Below, one piece after another: positions 16,968-26,281 of a stretch of DNA of 64,000 bases. Origin of the DNA: Komagataeibacter melomenusus (lineage in GTDB: Bacteria; Pseudomonadota; Alphaproteobacteria; Acetobacterales; Acetobacteraceae); contig NZ_JABJWC010000002.1 of NCBI RefSeq assembly GCF_013155395.1, positions 1-64,000 of the forward strand. The letters are read 5' to 3'. Position 1 is the stretch's first letter; each line of letters opens with the position of its first letter. Both the position numbers and the translations under genes were made by a program. The notes under the pieces are model-generated. The model was not told the DNA's origin. It saw only the letters and a list, made by a program, of their open reading frames with translations, and ran no database searches.

Positions 16968-17831
16968 ATGAAACGCTCAGACATGCCATCGCTGGACGAC
17001 CTGCGTGCCTTTGCCGCGGTTGTGCGCCTCGGCTCGGTGCGGGCGGCGGCCACGGAACTGGCTCTGACACACGGGGCGGTCAGCCGCCGGGTGTCCAAGC
17101 TGGCCGATGACCTGAAACTCCAGCTTCTGGAACCTGACGGGCGCGGCGTGCGACCGACGCGGGAAGGTCTGCGTCTGGCAGAAGCGGCAACCGATGCGAT
17201 GCAAGGGATCGCGGCGGCACTGGCCGCGATCCGGTCGTCATCCGGTGTGCAGCCGATCGTGCTGTCGTGCGAGCGCTCGCTGGCGATGCGCTGGCTGATC
17301 CCGCGCCTGTCCGACTTTCAGGACCGCCATCCGGGGATCGATGTGCATCTTTCAACCGGCGGCGGCGCGCTGGATTTTGCGCGCGACCGCGTCACGCTGG
17401 CGATCCGGCGCCTCGACTTTCCGCTCGATCCTGACTGGACAGTAACGATCCTTGCGCAGGAAGCGGTGGGGCCGGTCATGCGCCCTGACAGGGCACAACG
17501 CTTCGCCAGCGGGGATTATCTGGCGCTCGGCGCGCGCACCCGGCCCGAGGCCTGGAAGAACTGGCTGGCATCCCGGCCCGACAGGCCCACGCCGCGCGAC
17601 ATCCGTCTGTACGACCATCATTTCATGATGCTGGAAGCCGCTGCCAATGGTCTGGGCGTCGCCCTGTCGCCCTCTATCATCGCGACGGACGATGTCGCCA
17701 CCGGCCGGCTGGCAGCGCCGGTCGGGTTCGATGCGGATGGAACATCTTACGGGCTGATCCGGCCTGGCAGGATGAAAATGACGGAAAACGTCAGGGCCCT
17801 GGAAGAATGGATCATCAGACAGGTGCCATAA
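16968..17831 (+). CDS. LysR-family regulator of the pdxA2 operon
   Basis: A 287-residue LysR protein. The HTH is at about residues 24-50 (VRAAATELALTHGAVSRRVS) and the substrate-binding domain follows from about 90 (CERSLAMRWLIPRLSDFQDR; ANGLGVALSPSIIA near the C-terminus). It is divergent from pdxA2 with a 74-base gap, the usual layout for a LysR activator and its target. The GcvA-like sequence suggests amino-acid- or acid-type effectors, but this is not certain. A second possible ATG is at 16983. Confidence 0.9.
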   Translation: MKRSDMPSLDDLRAFAAVVRLGSVRAAATELALTHGAVSRRVSKLADDLKLQLLEPDGRGVRPTREGLRLAEAATDAMQGIAAALAAIRSSSGVQPIVLSCERSLAMRWLIPRLSDFQDRHPGIDVHLSTGGGALDFARDRVTLAIRRLDFPLDPDWTVTILAQEAVGPVMRPDRAQRFASGDYLALGARTRPEAWKNWLASRPDRPTPRDIRLYDHHFMMLEAAANGLGVALSPSIIATDDVATGRLAAPVGFDADGTSYGLIRPGRMKMTENVRALEEWIIRQVP

Positions 17832-17993
17832 CCCGTGAGGAATATGGCCTTGCCGCAACGCTGCGGTGGCGCGATCTGGCTGCCATGAATCATACGGTCA
17901 CCGGGGCCGAAATCCGGGATCTGACCATCTGGCTGCCTGCCTGCTTTCCTGCTTGCCTGCTTTCGGAACCCGATGCTTCCAAGCCGGGCATTC

Positions 17994-18665
17994 TCATCGG
18001 CTTGCAGCCTGACGGGCGATGCGGCGCAGGTCCGCATTGTCATACATCCGGCATCCATCACCCGTCTGCTCCACAAGCCCGGCAATCGCCTTCGCAACGG
18101 TTTTCGCATCAATGCCGCCATATGCAGAAAGCCTGCCGACCATAAGTGGTGCCAGAACCGTCGCCAGTCGTTGCCCGATCGCCTCCATCGGTCGTGCCTG
18201 TGCACGGTGGCCCAGCAGCATGCCGGGGCGCAGGATGTCCACGCGGCTGAAACCGAGTGCCCTGATGTCGCGCTCGATCGCGCCCTTGGTCCTGAGGTAA
18301 AAACCGGGTCCACCCGCCCCTACGGACGATACGAGAATGAACCGGCGTGCGCCAAGCGCATGCGCCGCTATGGCAAAAGCGAGGACATAGTCATGATCGA
18401 CGCGGAACATGGCCGCCTGCGATCGGGCAGCGCGCATTGTCGTGCCCAGGCACGAAATCGCCACGTCAGCGCTGGCAGGGGCCACAGCCTGTAATGTCGC
18501 TTCGGGTGCTGCGCACAGGTGCTCGAAATCAATGACATGATCGGCGCCGGATGATTGCCGGCGTGTCAGGCTGGTGACGATGGTATCGGGCCGCGTGGCA
18601 AGGGCCGCATCAACGAGATGCCCGATCAGCCCGGTGCCCCCGATAAGCAGAACGCGCGTCGTCAT
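17994..18665 (-). CDS. NAD(P)-binding oxidoreductase (atypical SDR, HTATIP2/NmrA-like)
   Basis: A 223-residue Rossmann protein with the N-terminal dinucleotide motif LLIGGTGLIGHLV, SCLGTTMRAARSQAAMFRVD, and RRFILVSSVGAGGPGFYLRT followed by KGAIE, as in the YwnB/HTATIP2 branch of atypical SDRs. The start overlaps the aldehyde dehydrogenase stop by four bases, so they form one operon. It probably reduces or senses a carbonyl compound. Its true substrate is unknown. The 162 bases to the convergent LysR gene show nothing. Confidence 0.85.
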   Translation of the reverse strand: MTTRVLLIGGTGLIGHLVDAALATRPDTIVTSLTRRQSSGADHVIDFEHLCAAPEATLQAVAPASADVAISCLGTTMRAARSQAAMFRVDHDYVLAFAIAAHALGARRFILVSSVGAGGPGFYLRTKGAIERDIRALGFSRVDILRPGMLLGHRAQARPMEAIGQRLATVLAPLMVGRLSAYGGIDAKTVAKAIAGLVEQTGDGCRMYDNADLRRIARQAASR

Positions 18666-20068
18666 CGCAGGATCAGATTGGTGATGGTATCGGCAAGCCT
18701 GCCGAAGGGTGGCTGAAGCAGGGTTGCCGCATTGAAACGCCCCTGTCGGTATACGCCCCGGGCATGCGTGAGCGCCATGAAGCCTTCCTTGCCATGATAT
18801 GCCCCGATGCCACTGTCCCCCACGCCGCCAAATGGCAGGTCGTCCTGCACATAATGCATCAGTGTACCGTTGATCGTCACGTTTCCTGAAACCGTGTTCT
18901 TCAACACCCTGTCGCGTTCAATGCGGTTATCGCCAAAATAATACAGGGCCAGGGGCCGGGGGCGCGCGTTGATGAAGGCAATCGCGTCATCCAGCGTGCG
19001 ATAGGTCAGCACGGGCAGGACGGGTCCGAAAATCTCTTCCTGCATGACCGCCATCTGCGGTGTCACATCCAGCAGCAGCACGGGCGCCAGGACATGATTT
19101 GCAGCTGAATCACTGCCCAGCCGGATAACCTGCGCCCCCTGTGCCGCGGCATTGTCGATCAGACCGTTCAGGCGCCCGTAATGATGCATGTTGAGAATGG
19201 CCGTATAATCAGGCGACCCCGCATAACCGTTCGGATGCTGCCTTTTCACGGCGTCCTGATAGGCCGTGGCAAAAGCGTCCCGGTCGTTTTCATGCACCAG
19301 CACGTAATCCGGCGCGATGCAGGTCTGCCCGGCATTGGTCAGCTTGCCAAATGCCACGCGGTCCGCCACCCGCTGCATGGAAAAGCCGGGCGCGATCACC
19401 ACGGGTGACTTGCCGCCCAGTTCAAGCGTGACCGGGGTCAGATTGCGCGCCGCTGCCTCGGCCACCTTCTTCCCGACCGCCGTGCTGCCGGTGAACAGGA
19501 TGTGATCGAACGGCAGGGCCGAGAACGCGGCCCCCACATCGCCATCGCCGGTTACGACAGAAACCTGCTCTGGCGGAAAGATGGCCTGAACGATCTCGCC
19601 GATGACTGCCGATGTGGCCGGTGTGAATTCCGATGGTTTGAGCATGGCCCGGTTACCGGCAGCGATCGCCGTGGCCAGCGGCACGAGGGCAAGCGAGACC
19701 GGATAGTTCCACGGCGCGATAATGCCCACCACACCCACCGGCTGCCGCACCACCCAGGCACGACCGCACTGGAAATAGGCCGAGACGTGGCGGCGCTGCG
19801 GTTTCATCCAGCACCCCAGATGCGCGATCATGTAATTGATCGACTGCACCAGCGGGATCAGTTCCACGATGGCGCTCTCGCGTTCCGAGCGCTGGCCGAA
19901 ATCCGTTTTCAGGGCGCGCACGATCTCGGTGCGCTGCTTGAGGATTTCAGCTTTCAGGCGGCGCAGATCGGTCCGGCGCTGTTTCAGGTCGGGTGGCCCG
20001 GCCTGCAGGAACGCCGCGCGCTGGCGGTCGAGAATATGGTGCAGGTCAGTGGATGTAACATCGGACAT
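18662..20068 (-). CDS. coniferyl-aldehyde-dehydrogenase-type aldehyde dehydrogenase
   Basis: A 468-residue NAD(P)-dependent aldehyde dehydrogenase. I start at ATG 20068 because GGAGG lies five bases before it. Motifs: PWNYPVSLALVPLATAIAAG, FTGSTAVGKKV, LELGGKSPVVI (catalytic Glu) and NAGQTCIAPDYVLV (catalytic Cys). These, with the short length, place it in the coniferyl-aldehyde/long-chain (CALDH/ALDH3-like) group. The C-terminus is hydrophobic-amphipathic (ADTITNLILR). A divergent TetR and its inverted operators control it in all likelihood. Confidence 0.9.
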   Translation of the reverse strand: MSDVTSTDLHHILDRQRAAFLQAGPPDLKQRRTDLRRLKAEILKQRTEIVRALKTDFGQRSERESAIVELIPLVQSINYMIAHLGCWMKPQRRHVSAYFQCGRAWVVRQPVGVVGIIAPWNYPVSLALVPLATAIAAGNRAMLKPSEFTPATSAVIGEIVQAIFPPEQVSVVTGDGDVGAAFSALPFDHILFTGSTAVGKKVAEAAARNLTPVTLELGGKSPVVIAPGFSMQRVADRVAFGKLTNAGQTCIAPDYVLVHENDRDAFATAYQDAVKRQHPNGYAGSPDYTAILNMHHYGRLNGLIDNAAAQGAQVIRLGSDSAANHVLAPVLLLDVTPQMAVMQEEIFGPVLPVLTYRTLDDAIAFINARPRPLALYYFGDNRIERDRVLKNTVSGNVTINGTLMHYVQDDLPFGGVGDSGIGAYHGKEGFMALTHARGVYRQGRFNAATLLQPPFGRLADTITNLILR

Positions 20069-20076
20069 CGCGTCCT

Positions 20077-20159
20077 CCATGTTTACAGGAGAAACTTATG
20101 CAGGCAGGATATGAAGCATGACGATCTGGTGTCAATGAAAGTTTCTTGTGTAAACATGG
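20077..20159. promoter_or_regulatory. paired inverted TetR operators, GTTTACA-type
   Basis: The 100-base gap between the divergent aldehyde dehydrogenase and TetR genes contains two copies of a 21-base sequence in opposite orientation, 20077-20097 (CCATGTTTACA then GGAGAAACTT) and 20139-20159 (AAGTTTCTTG then TGTAAACATGG). They differ at two positions only. The first overlaps the leader of the dehydrogenase gene and the second lies 10 bases before the TetR start, so both promoters would be shut together. Confidence 0.75.
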
Positions 20160-20168
20160 ACCTCGCGA

Positions 20169-20834
20169 ATGCGTGAAACCACGGACCGCCCCTATCATCA
20201 CGGTGACCTGCGCCGCGCCCTGATCGGCACGGCGCTGGACATGCTGGCCAAAGACCAGAACTGGACTTTTACATTGCGGGAGGTGGCCCGGCGCACGGGT
20301 GTCAGCCACGCGGCGCCCTACAAGCATTTCCGTGATCGTGAGACGTTGTTACGCGAACTGGCCCGGATCGGCTTTATTCGACTGGGGGAGAGCCTGACAG
20401 GGGCCATGTCTCCGGGGCTGCCGTCCACGCGCGCGCACTTCATGGCTGCGGCGCAGGCCTGTATCGGGTTTGCCTGCCAGAACCCCGGTCTTTACCGGCT
20501 GATGTTCAGTTCCGATGCCGACAAGACGATAGACCCGCAACTGCATGATGCGGCCATGAAGACCTTCGGGATTCTTCTGGATCTGCTGGAAAGGGGCCAG
20601 CGTGACGGAAGTTTCCGTCCGGTTGCTGTAAGCGCGTTGGCCGCGGCAGGCTGGGCGCAGGTGCATGGCCTGGCCATGCTGGCGATCAGCAATCAACTGC
20701 TGGAAGAAAAGGTCGGGGCAACCCCGATCCCGGCCGCGCTGGAGGTATTGCTCGATGGCATGTGCCGCACCGATTGTCCCGTCCACGTTCCAGCATCAGG
20801 CGGCCATAGCGAGCATACATGCCCGACGCGATAG
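20169..20834 (+). CDS. TetR-family regulator of the aldehyde dehydrogenase operon
   Basis: A 221-residue TetR protein starting YHHGDLRRALIGTALDMLAK; the HTH is TFTLREVARRTGVSHAAPYK with HF following. The C-terminal domain belongs to the WHG-type group (PGLYRLMFSSD, GWAQVHGLAMLA). It is divergent from the dehydrogenase gene, with duplicated operators between them. The effector is probably an aldehyde or a related aromatic (inference). Confidence 0.88.
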   Translation: MRETTDRPYHHGDLRRALIGTALDMLAKDQNWTFTLREVARRTGVSHAAPYKHFRDRETLLRELARIGFIRLGESLTGAMSPGLPSTRAHFMAAAQACIGFACQNPGLYRLMFSSDADKTIDPQLHDAAMKTFGILLDLLERGQRDGSFRPVAVSALAAAGWAQVHGLAMLAISNQLLEEKVGATPIPAALEVLLDGMCRTDCPVHVPASGGHSEHTCPTR

Positions 20835-21189
20835 GGAACTGATGGCGCATATCCGCCAGATGGTGCACTTCGTGCATCACAATAGCGGTCGATCCGATCG
20901 ACCAGATGCCTGGCACTGGCTGGCATTGATGCCTCGGTCAGCACGGTCGGTAACTGCTGCGACAGCGCATTGGCGGGGGCGATTTACATGGATCGGCCAG
21001 TCATTTTCCTGCCTGCCGCTCCATGCCCCCCGGCGCTACCCGCGCCAGTCGTGCAGGCGACGACATGCCCTGCCTTTCACCAGCCAGCGCAACAGCCCCC
21101 GACATCAGGGGTCCGGCCTGCCTGCGTTCCATGGCCATGCGGGGTCTCCTGTCAGGGCTGCCGCGCAGGTTGCTTCTTGCGCCCGGTTC
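20835..21189. other. 355-base gap; possible remnant of a metallopeptidase-like gene on the minus strand
   Basis: No intact gene. On the minus strand around 20900-20820 a short frame reads STAIVMHEVHHLADMRHQFP followed by YARYGRLMLE, with a zinc-peptidase-like HEVHH. It begins abruptly and runs into the TetR gene. The frame that would precede it is shifted. It looks like a degraded fragment, but chance cannot be excluded. Confidence 0.3.
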
Positions 21190-22539
21190 TCAGGCTTCAT
21201 CAGGTGACCGCGTCACGTCCGGGTCGGGAAAGGTGATGCAGGCGCCAAATCCCCTGCCTGACCCGGCCAGGGGGGAGCGCAGGTCCACGGTCACATCCAT
21301 CTGCCGGGCGATGTTGCTGGCAATGGCCAGGCCAAGGCCGCTGCCTCGCGTGCCTGTTCCGCCGCGCACGAACGGGCTGGTCAGCCGCGCCAGCATGTCC
21401 GGCGCCAGTGCCGGGCAGTCGTTGGTGATGTCAATGCGGCCGTCGGGCATCACGGTCACATGCACGGGCGTCTCACGCCCCCCGTGCAGCAATGCGTTTT
21501 CAAGCAGGTTGCGCAGCATGATGCCGGTCGCATCCATATCGCCATGCACGAATATATGGCTGATTCCGTTTGCGGTCAGGATGATGCCGTGCCCATCATG
21601 CGCATTCGGCTCCATATCGTCAGCCAGCACGCACAGCACGCTCATCACATCGAAGCGATTGCGCCGGAAGGCGATGCCCGATGAGGCGCGCGAAAACTGC
21701 AGCAGTTTTTCCACCGTCCGGCCCAACTGGCGGGTGCGCCCGGCAATCAGGTCCACCCGCCTGCCCGCGTCCGAACCTTCCGGCACCATGCGGCCCAGCA
21801 TCTGCACCTGCGCCAGCAGGCCACCGAGCGGATTGCGCAGTTCATGCGCGGCACTGGCGGCAAAGGCCCGCTCGGTGGAGAGCGCGGTCTCCAGTCGGGC
21901 CAGAAGGGTATTGACGGCATGCTCGATGGAGACGAGCTCGACAGGCAGGTCAAGCGCGGGGATGGGCCGCAGGTTGCCGCTGCCACGCGATTGCATTTCA
22001 TCATGCAGGCGGTCCAGCGGGCGCAGGGCGCGCCGCACGATAAGGCGGACCAGCAGCCAGATGACAGGCAGGAACACAAGGATGGGCACGATGGCGATCG
22101 CCGTTGCGCGCCATGTGGCGCCACGGCGGTGCAATGTCGGCTCCCCTACCAGCACGCGATAGGCGGTGGCGGTCGGGGCCGCAACATAGACCCGGAAGCG
22201 CGGCGTATCGGCAAACCCGGTATGGATGTCGGGCACAAAAGGCTGGACCGGCGCATTCTGTGAGCGCAAAACCACGTGCCCTGACTGGTCAACGACCTGA
22301 TAGGCCAGTGTCCGTGGCCCGACACCGGGCACCCATGCAACGGTATCGTGTGGTCCGTGGGGCTGTGTGGCGATGGTGGCTTGCAACCGTTCGGAAACCT
22401 CCTGCAGGGAATTGTCCAGCCGTTCCGTTATTTCGTAGCGGGTGAACCCAGCCACGGCCAGGCTGAGGGCCAGCAGGCTGAGGGTCACCACGCTCAGCAC
22501 GCTGCTGACAATGCGGGTGGCGAGGCTCCAGCTTTTCAT
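21190..22539 (-). CDS. sensor histidine kinase of the metal-efflux operon
   Basis: A 449-residue two-transmembrane sensor kinase. TM1 is at about residues 10-33, a periplasmic sensor domain follows at about 34-150, and TM2 (IVPILVFLPVIWLLVRLIVR) is at about 155-178 with a short HAMP. The H-box reads ASAAHELRNPLGGLLAQVQM, the N-box LRNLLENALLHG, and the G-box GSGLGLAIASNIA. The layout is the CzcS/CusS/QseC type. The start overlaps the response regulator stop by four bases. The probable ligand is a divalent metal in the periplasm, judged from the operon. Confidence 0.9.
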   Translation of the reverse strand: MKSWSLATRIVSSVLSVVTLSLLALSLAVAGFTRYEITERLDNSLQEVSERLQATIATQPHGPHDTVAWVPGVGPRTLAYQVVDQSGHVVLRSQNAPVQPFVPDIHTGFADTPRFRVYVAAPTATAYRVLVGEPTLHRRGATWRATAIAIVPILVFLPVIWLLVRLIVRRALRPLDRLHDEMQSRGSGNLRPIPALDLPVELVSIEHAVNTLLARLETALSTERAFAASAAHELRNPLGGLLAQVQMLGRMVPEGSDAGRRVDLIAGRTRQLGRTVEKLLQFSRASSGIAFRRNRFDVMSVLCVLADDMEPNAHDGHGIILTANGISHIFVHGDMDATGIMLRNLLENALLHGGRETPVHVTVMPDGRIDITNDCPALAPDMLARLTSPFVRGGTGTRGSGLGLAIASNIARQMDVTVDLRSPLAGSGRGFGACITFPDPDVTRSPDEA

Positions 22540-23207
22540 GCGGCCTCGCCATCGGCTAGGCAGTACCCGCGGCCACGGACCGTCCTGATGGTCATGTTGC
22601 CCACCTTCTTGCGCAGGCGGCTTATGAACACTTCAACCGTGTTGCTGTCCACATCCTGATCCAGCGTGTAAAGGGCCGTGTCGATCTGCTGGCGGGAATA
22701 GATCCGGCCGGGATGGCGCGACAGCAGTTCCATGATCGCCCATTCACGCGCGGTCAGGTCCAGCACCTGGTCCCCGCGCGATACGGCACGATTTTCCCGA
22801 TCGATCGTAATATCGCCAATCCGGTAGCGCGCGCGCCTGCGCGGGGCTGCATACCGCCGTGATACGGCGGCTATGCGGGCCACGAGTTCGTTCAGGTCAT
22901 AGGGCTTGACGATATAGTCATCCGCCCCTTCGGACAGGCCGGCAATGCGGTCGCTGATCTGGTCCTCCGCCGTGGTGATGAGGATGGCGATATTCGATGA
23001 TGTACGGCGGATCTCGCGCAGCAGGTCGCGCCCGTTGCCATCCGGCAGGCCAAGGTCGAGCAGCATGAAGTCGTATTCCACGGTGGCCATGGCCGCGCGC
23101 GCGTCTTCCAGTGTCGTGAACCAGTCCACGGCATGCCCGTCCAGCCGCACGCGTTCCTGCACGGCCGCCCCAAGGTCATGTTCATCTTCCACAATCAGGA
23201 TACGCAT
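22536..23207 (-). CDS. OmpR-family response regulator of the metal-efflux operon
   Basis: A 223-residue response regulator: receiver domain 1-115 with acidic E7/D8, phosphoacceptor D51 (LLDLGLPDGNGRD) and K101 (IVKPYDLNE); winged-helix DNA-binding domain from about 128 with SNTVEVFISRLRKKVG and TVRGRGYCL. It resembles CzcR/CusR/QseB. It starts at the stop of the RND pump gene (TGATG) and overlaps the kinase gene by four bases. A direct repeat at 29244-29261 upstream of the operon is a candidate site for it. Confidence 0.92.
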   Translation of the reverse strand: MRILIVEDEHDLGAAVQERVRLDGHAVDWFTTLEDARAAMATVEYDFMLLDLGLPDGNGRDLLREIRRTSSNIAILITTAEDQISDRIAGLSEGADDYIVKPYDLNELVARIAAVSRRYAAPRRRARYRIGDITIDRENRAVSRGDQVLDLTAREWAIMELLSRHPGRIYSRQQIDTALYTLDQDVDSNTVEVFISRLRKKVGNMTIRTVRGRGYCLADGEAA

Positions 23208-26200
23208 CAGTCCTGGCCCTTCTCGCGCATGACGCGGGCATAAAGTGATGGCAGCACCAGCAGGGTCAGCAGCGTGGAGGTGACCAGCCCGCCAATCACC
23301 ACGCTGGCCAGCGGGCGTTCCACCTCCGCTCCGGCGCTATCGGAAAACGCCATGGGAAAAAACCCGAGGCTGGCCACAAGGGCCGTGGCCATGACCGGGC
23401 GGAAGCGGGATTCGGCCGCCGCAAAGGCCGCCTGCGCCACTTCCATGCCGCGCGCGCGCAGGGCCGCGATCTCGCTGAGCAGCACCACGCCGTTGAGGAT
23501 CGCAACCCCGAACAGCGCGATGAAGCCGATCCCTGCTGAAATGCTGAACGGCAGGCCGCGCAGCGTCAGCGCCACGATGCCGCCGGTCGCCGCCACCGGC
23601 AGGTTGATGAAGACCAGCAGCGCTGGCCGTATGGCCCCGAACGCCACCACCAGCAGCGCAAAGATCAGGCCAAGGGCGATGGGCAGCACGATTTCCAGCC
23701 GCTGCATGGCCGATTGCAGGTTACGGAACTGCCCGTCCCACTGCATGGTATAGCCTGCGGGCAGCTTTACGTCGCGTGCGACACGGGCCTGTGCCTCGGC
23801 CACATAGGAGGCCAGATCCCGCCCGCGCACGTTGGCCTGCACCACCATGCGCCGACGCACCCGGTCGCGGCTTATGCGCGGTGGCCCATCGACTTCATGC
23901 ACATGCGCCACCTGCGAGAGCATGACGCTGCCCTGCCCGTCCATGCGCCGGACCTGCAGCGCACCGATCGCGGCGGTCGAACCGGCAATGCGCGGGTCAA
24001 GGCGCACCTGCGTGCTGATGATGGCGTTATCGACAATGACCGGCCGGGCGCCGATATGCCCGCCAATCGCCTCCACCGTGTCCAGAATGTCCTGCACCGC
24101 CACGTTGCGGCTTGCCGCCTGCGTGCGGTCGATGTCGGCCACGATCAGCGGCACGGTGCCATCGCCCGCAGCCGCCACGTCCGCCGCCCCCTTCACGCCC
24201 GACATGGCGGCCACGACCCTGTTGCCCAGTTCGGCCAGCGTGGCCAGGTCATCGCCAAAGATCGAGACGGCAATCTGCGTGCGCACGCCAGAGAGCAGGT
24301 CATCCATGCGCATCTGCACCGGCTGGCTCCATGAATACAGCGCATCGGGCAGTTCGCGCCGCAGCGTGTCGTCCATCGCGGCGACAAGCCCGGCCTGCGT
24401 GCGGGCGGTTTTCCATGTGGAGGGCGGGTTGAGGAAAATGAAGCTGTCGGTCTCGTTCATGCCCATCGGGTCGGTGGGGATGGCGGATGTGCCGGTATTG
24501 CTGACCACGGAGCGCACTTCGGGGAAGTGGCGCAGGATCTGCTCCTGCTTCGTGACCGAGGCCAGAACGGTGTCAAGCGAGGCCGAGGGGAGCCGCGTGG
24601 TGGTGACCGCCAGCGCGCCCTCGTCAAGCTGGGGAATGAACTCGCCACCCAGCCGCATGGCAAGCCCCGCCGAGAGGACCAGCGCCACGATCGTGCCGCC
24701 AAACAGCAGGCGCGGATGCCCTTCCCCCCATGTCACCATGCGCGTGTAGGGCCGGCGCATGAAGGCGATCAGCCGCGTATCGCCCGCTGGCCGCACGCGC
24801 GCCAGCGCAAGGCTGGCCAGCACGGGGATGCAGATGAAGCAGTACGCAAGCGATGCCAGCAGCGCCATGATGACCGTCTGCGCCATGGGGCGGAACATGT
24901 GCCCCTCGATCCCCTGCAGGGTCAGGATGGGCAGGTAGACCATGATGATGACCAGTATGGCGAACCCCACCGGGCGCATGACCTGCTGCACGGATGAGAC
25001 CACGAGGGGCATGAATTCCATCTCCGGCTCTTCCTCGCGCCGGGAGAGCACATGCTCGATCACCACCAGCGAGCCATCGACGATCATGCCGAAATCGATC
25101 GCGCCAAGGCTGAGCAGGTTGGCCGAGATGCCGAACTGCCGCATCCCCGCCATGGCGCAGACCAGCGCCACCGGAATGACCGAGGCAATGACCAGCGCCG
25201 CCTGCCAGCTCCCGATCACCACCACCAGCACGCCCACCACCAGCACCGCCCCCATCAACAGGTTGTCACGCACGGTGGCGATGGTCTGCCCGGTCAGGGT
25301 GGCGCGGGTGTAATAGGGCTCCAGCGTAACGCCCGCGGGCAGCGCCTGCCTTATGCCCGGCAGGGCGCGGTCTATCGCGGCAAGGGTGGCGTTGGAACTG
25401 GCCCCGCTTTCCATCATCACCACGCCGATCACGATCTCGCCCTGCCCGTCACGGGTCACCGCGCCAAGGCGGGTGCGCGCGCCGGTGGTGATGCGGCCAA
25501 GGTCGCGCAGGCGCACGGCGGACCCATCAGGGTTGGTGCGCACCGCGATATTGCCAAAATCCGCAAGGCTACCCACCAGCCCGCGCCCGACCACGCTCTG
25601 CTGTTCGGCATGGTGGGTGATCCACCCGCCGCCCGATGCCGCATTGCTGGCATCGACCGCGCGATAGACCTCGCCTGCCGACAGGTTGCTGCCAATCAGC
25701 CGCGCGGGGTCCAGTGTCACCTCATAGGTTTCCTCCGCCCCGCCATTGACGTTGACATCCACCACGCCGGGCACGAGGCGCATCTGCGGCACCACGGTCC
25801 AGTTCATGATGCGGTTGAGGTCCATGAGCGAGCGCCCGGCGCCACGGATCTGGAACTGCATGATCTCGCCCATGCCGGTGGCCAGCGGCCCCATGCTGAC
25901 GGTGATGCCGGGCACGGATATGCTGGCGCGCGCCTGCTGGATACGTTCATTGACGCGGGTGCGGTCGAGGTTGATGTCGGTCCCGTCGGCAAACTGCACA
26001 TACACCACCGACACCCCGCCGCGGGAGACGGAACGCAGGTCGGTCATGCCGGGAATGCCGGTCATGCTGGCTTCAAGCGGGAAGGTGATGAGCTTTTCCA
26101 CTTCCTCCGTCGCAAGGCCGGGGGCGACGACCGAGACGAGCACCTGCCTGGGCGAAATATCGGGCACCGCTTCCACAGGCAGGCCAAGCACCACCATGAT

Positions 26201-26281
26201 GCCCGCCGCCAGCAGCAGGCCCAGGCCGCCCAGCACCAGCATGCGCGCGCGCAGCAGGGCCTCGAGGTATCTGTGCGCCAT
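23207..26281 (-). CDS. heavy-metal RND efflux pump (CzcA/HME type)
   Basis: A 1024-residue inner-membrane proton antiporter. TM1 is at about residues 12-32 (LVLGGLGLLLAAGIMVVLGL), followed by the VEAVPDISPRQVLVSVVAPG entry of the HME family. The TM4 motif GAIDFGMIVDGSLVVIEH has the D-x5-D-x6-E arrangement of the divalent-cation (Zn/Co/Cd/Ni) pumps rather than the CusA silver/copper type. Length is normal. Stop and start codons overlap those of neighbours (TGATG), so pump, adaptor and regulators are made from one transcript. Confidence 0.93.
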   Translation of the reverse strand: MAHRYLEALLRARMLVLGGLGLLLAAGIMVVLGLPVEAVPDISPRQVLVSVVAPGLATEEVEKLITFPLEASMTGIPGMTDLRSVSRGGVSVVYVQFADGTDINLDRTRVNERIQQARASISVPGITVSMGPLATGMGEIMQFQIRGAGRSLMDLNRIMNWTVVPQMRLVPGVVDVNVNGGAEETYEVTLDPARLIGSNLSAGEVYRAVDASNAASGGGWITHHAEQQSVVGRGLVGSLADFGNIAVRTNPDGSAVRLRDLGRITTGARTRLGAVTRDGQGEIVIGVVMMESGASSNATLAAIDRALPGIRQALPAGVTLEPYYTRATLTGQTIATVRDNLLMGAVLVVGVLVVVIGSWQAALVIASVIPVALVCAMAGMRQFGISANLLSLGAIDFGMIVDGSLVVIEHVLSRREEEPEMEFMPLVVSSVQQVMRPVGFAILVIIMVYLPILTLQGIEGHMFRPMAQTVIMALLASLAYCFICIPVLASLALARVRPAGDTRLIAFMRRPYTRMVTWGEGHPRLLFGGTIVALVLSAGLAMRLGGEFIPQLDEGALAVTTTRLPSASLDTVLASVTKQEQILRHFPEVRSVVSNTGTSAIPTDPMGMNETDSFIFLNPPSTWKTARTQAGLVAAMDDTLRRELPDALYSWSQPVQMRMDDLLSGVRTQIAVSIFGDDLATLAELGNRVVAAMSGVKGAADVAAAGDGTVPLIVADIDRTQAASRNVAVQDILDTVEAIGGHIGARPVIVDNAIISTQVRLDPRIAGSTAAIGALQVRRMDGQGSVMLSQVAHVHEVDGPPRISRDRVRRRMVVQANVRGRDLASYVAEAQARVARDVKLPAGYTMQWDGQFRNLQSAMQRLEIVLPIALGLIFALLVVAFGAIRPALLVFINLPVAATGGIVALTLRGLPFSISAGIGFIALFGVAILNGVVLLSEIAALRARGMEVAQAAFAAAESRFRPVMATALVASLGFFPMAFSDSAGAEVERPLASVVIGGLVTSTLLTLLVLPSLYARVMREKGQD

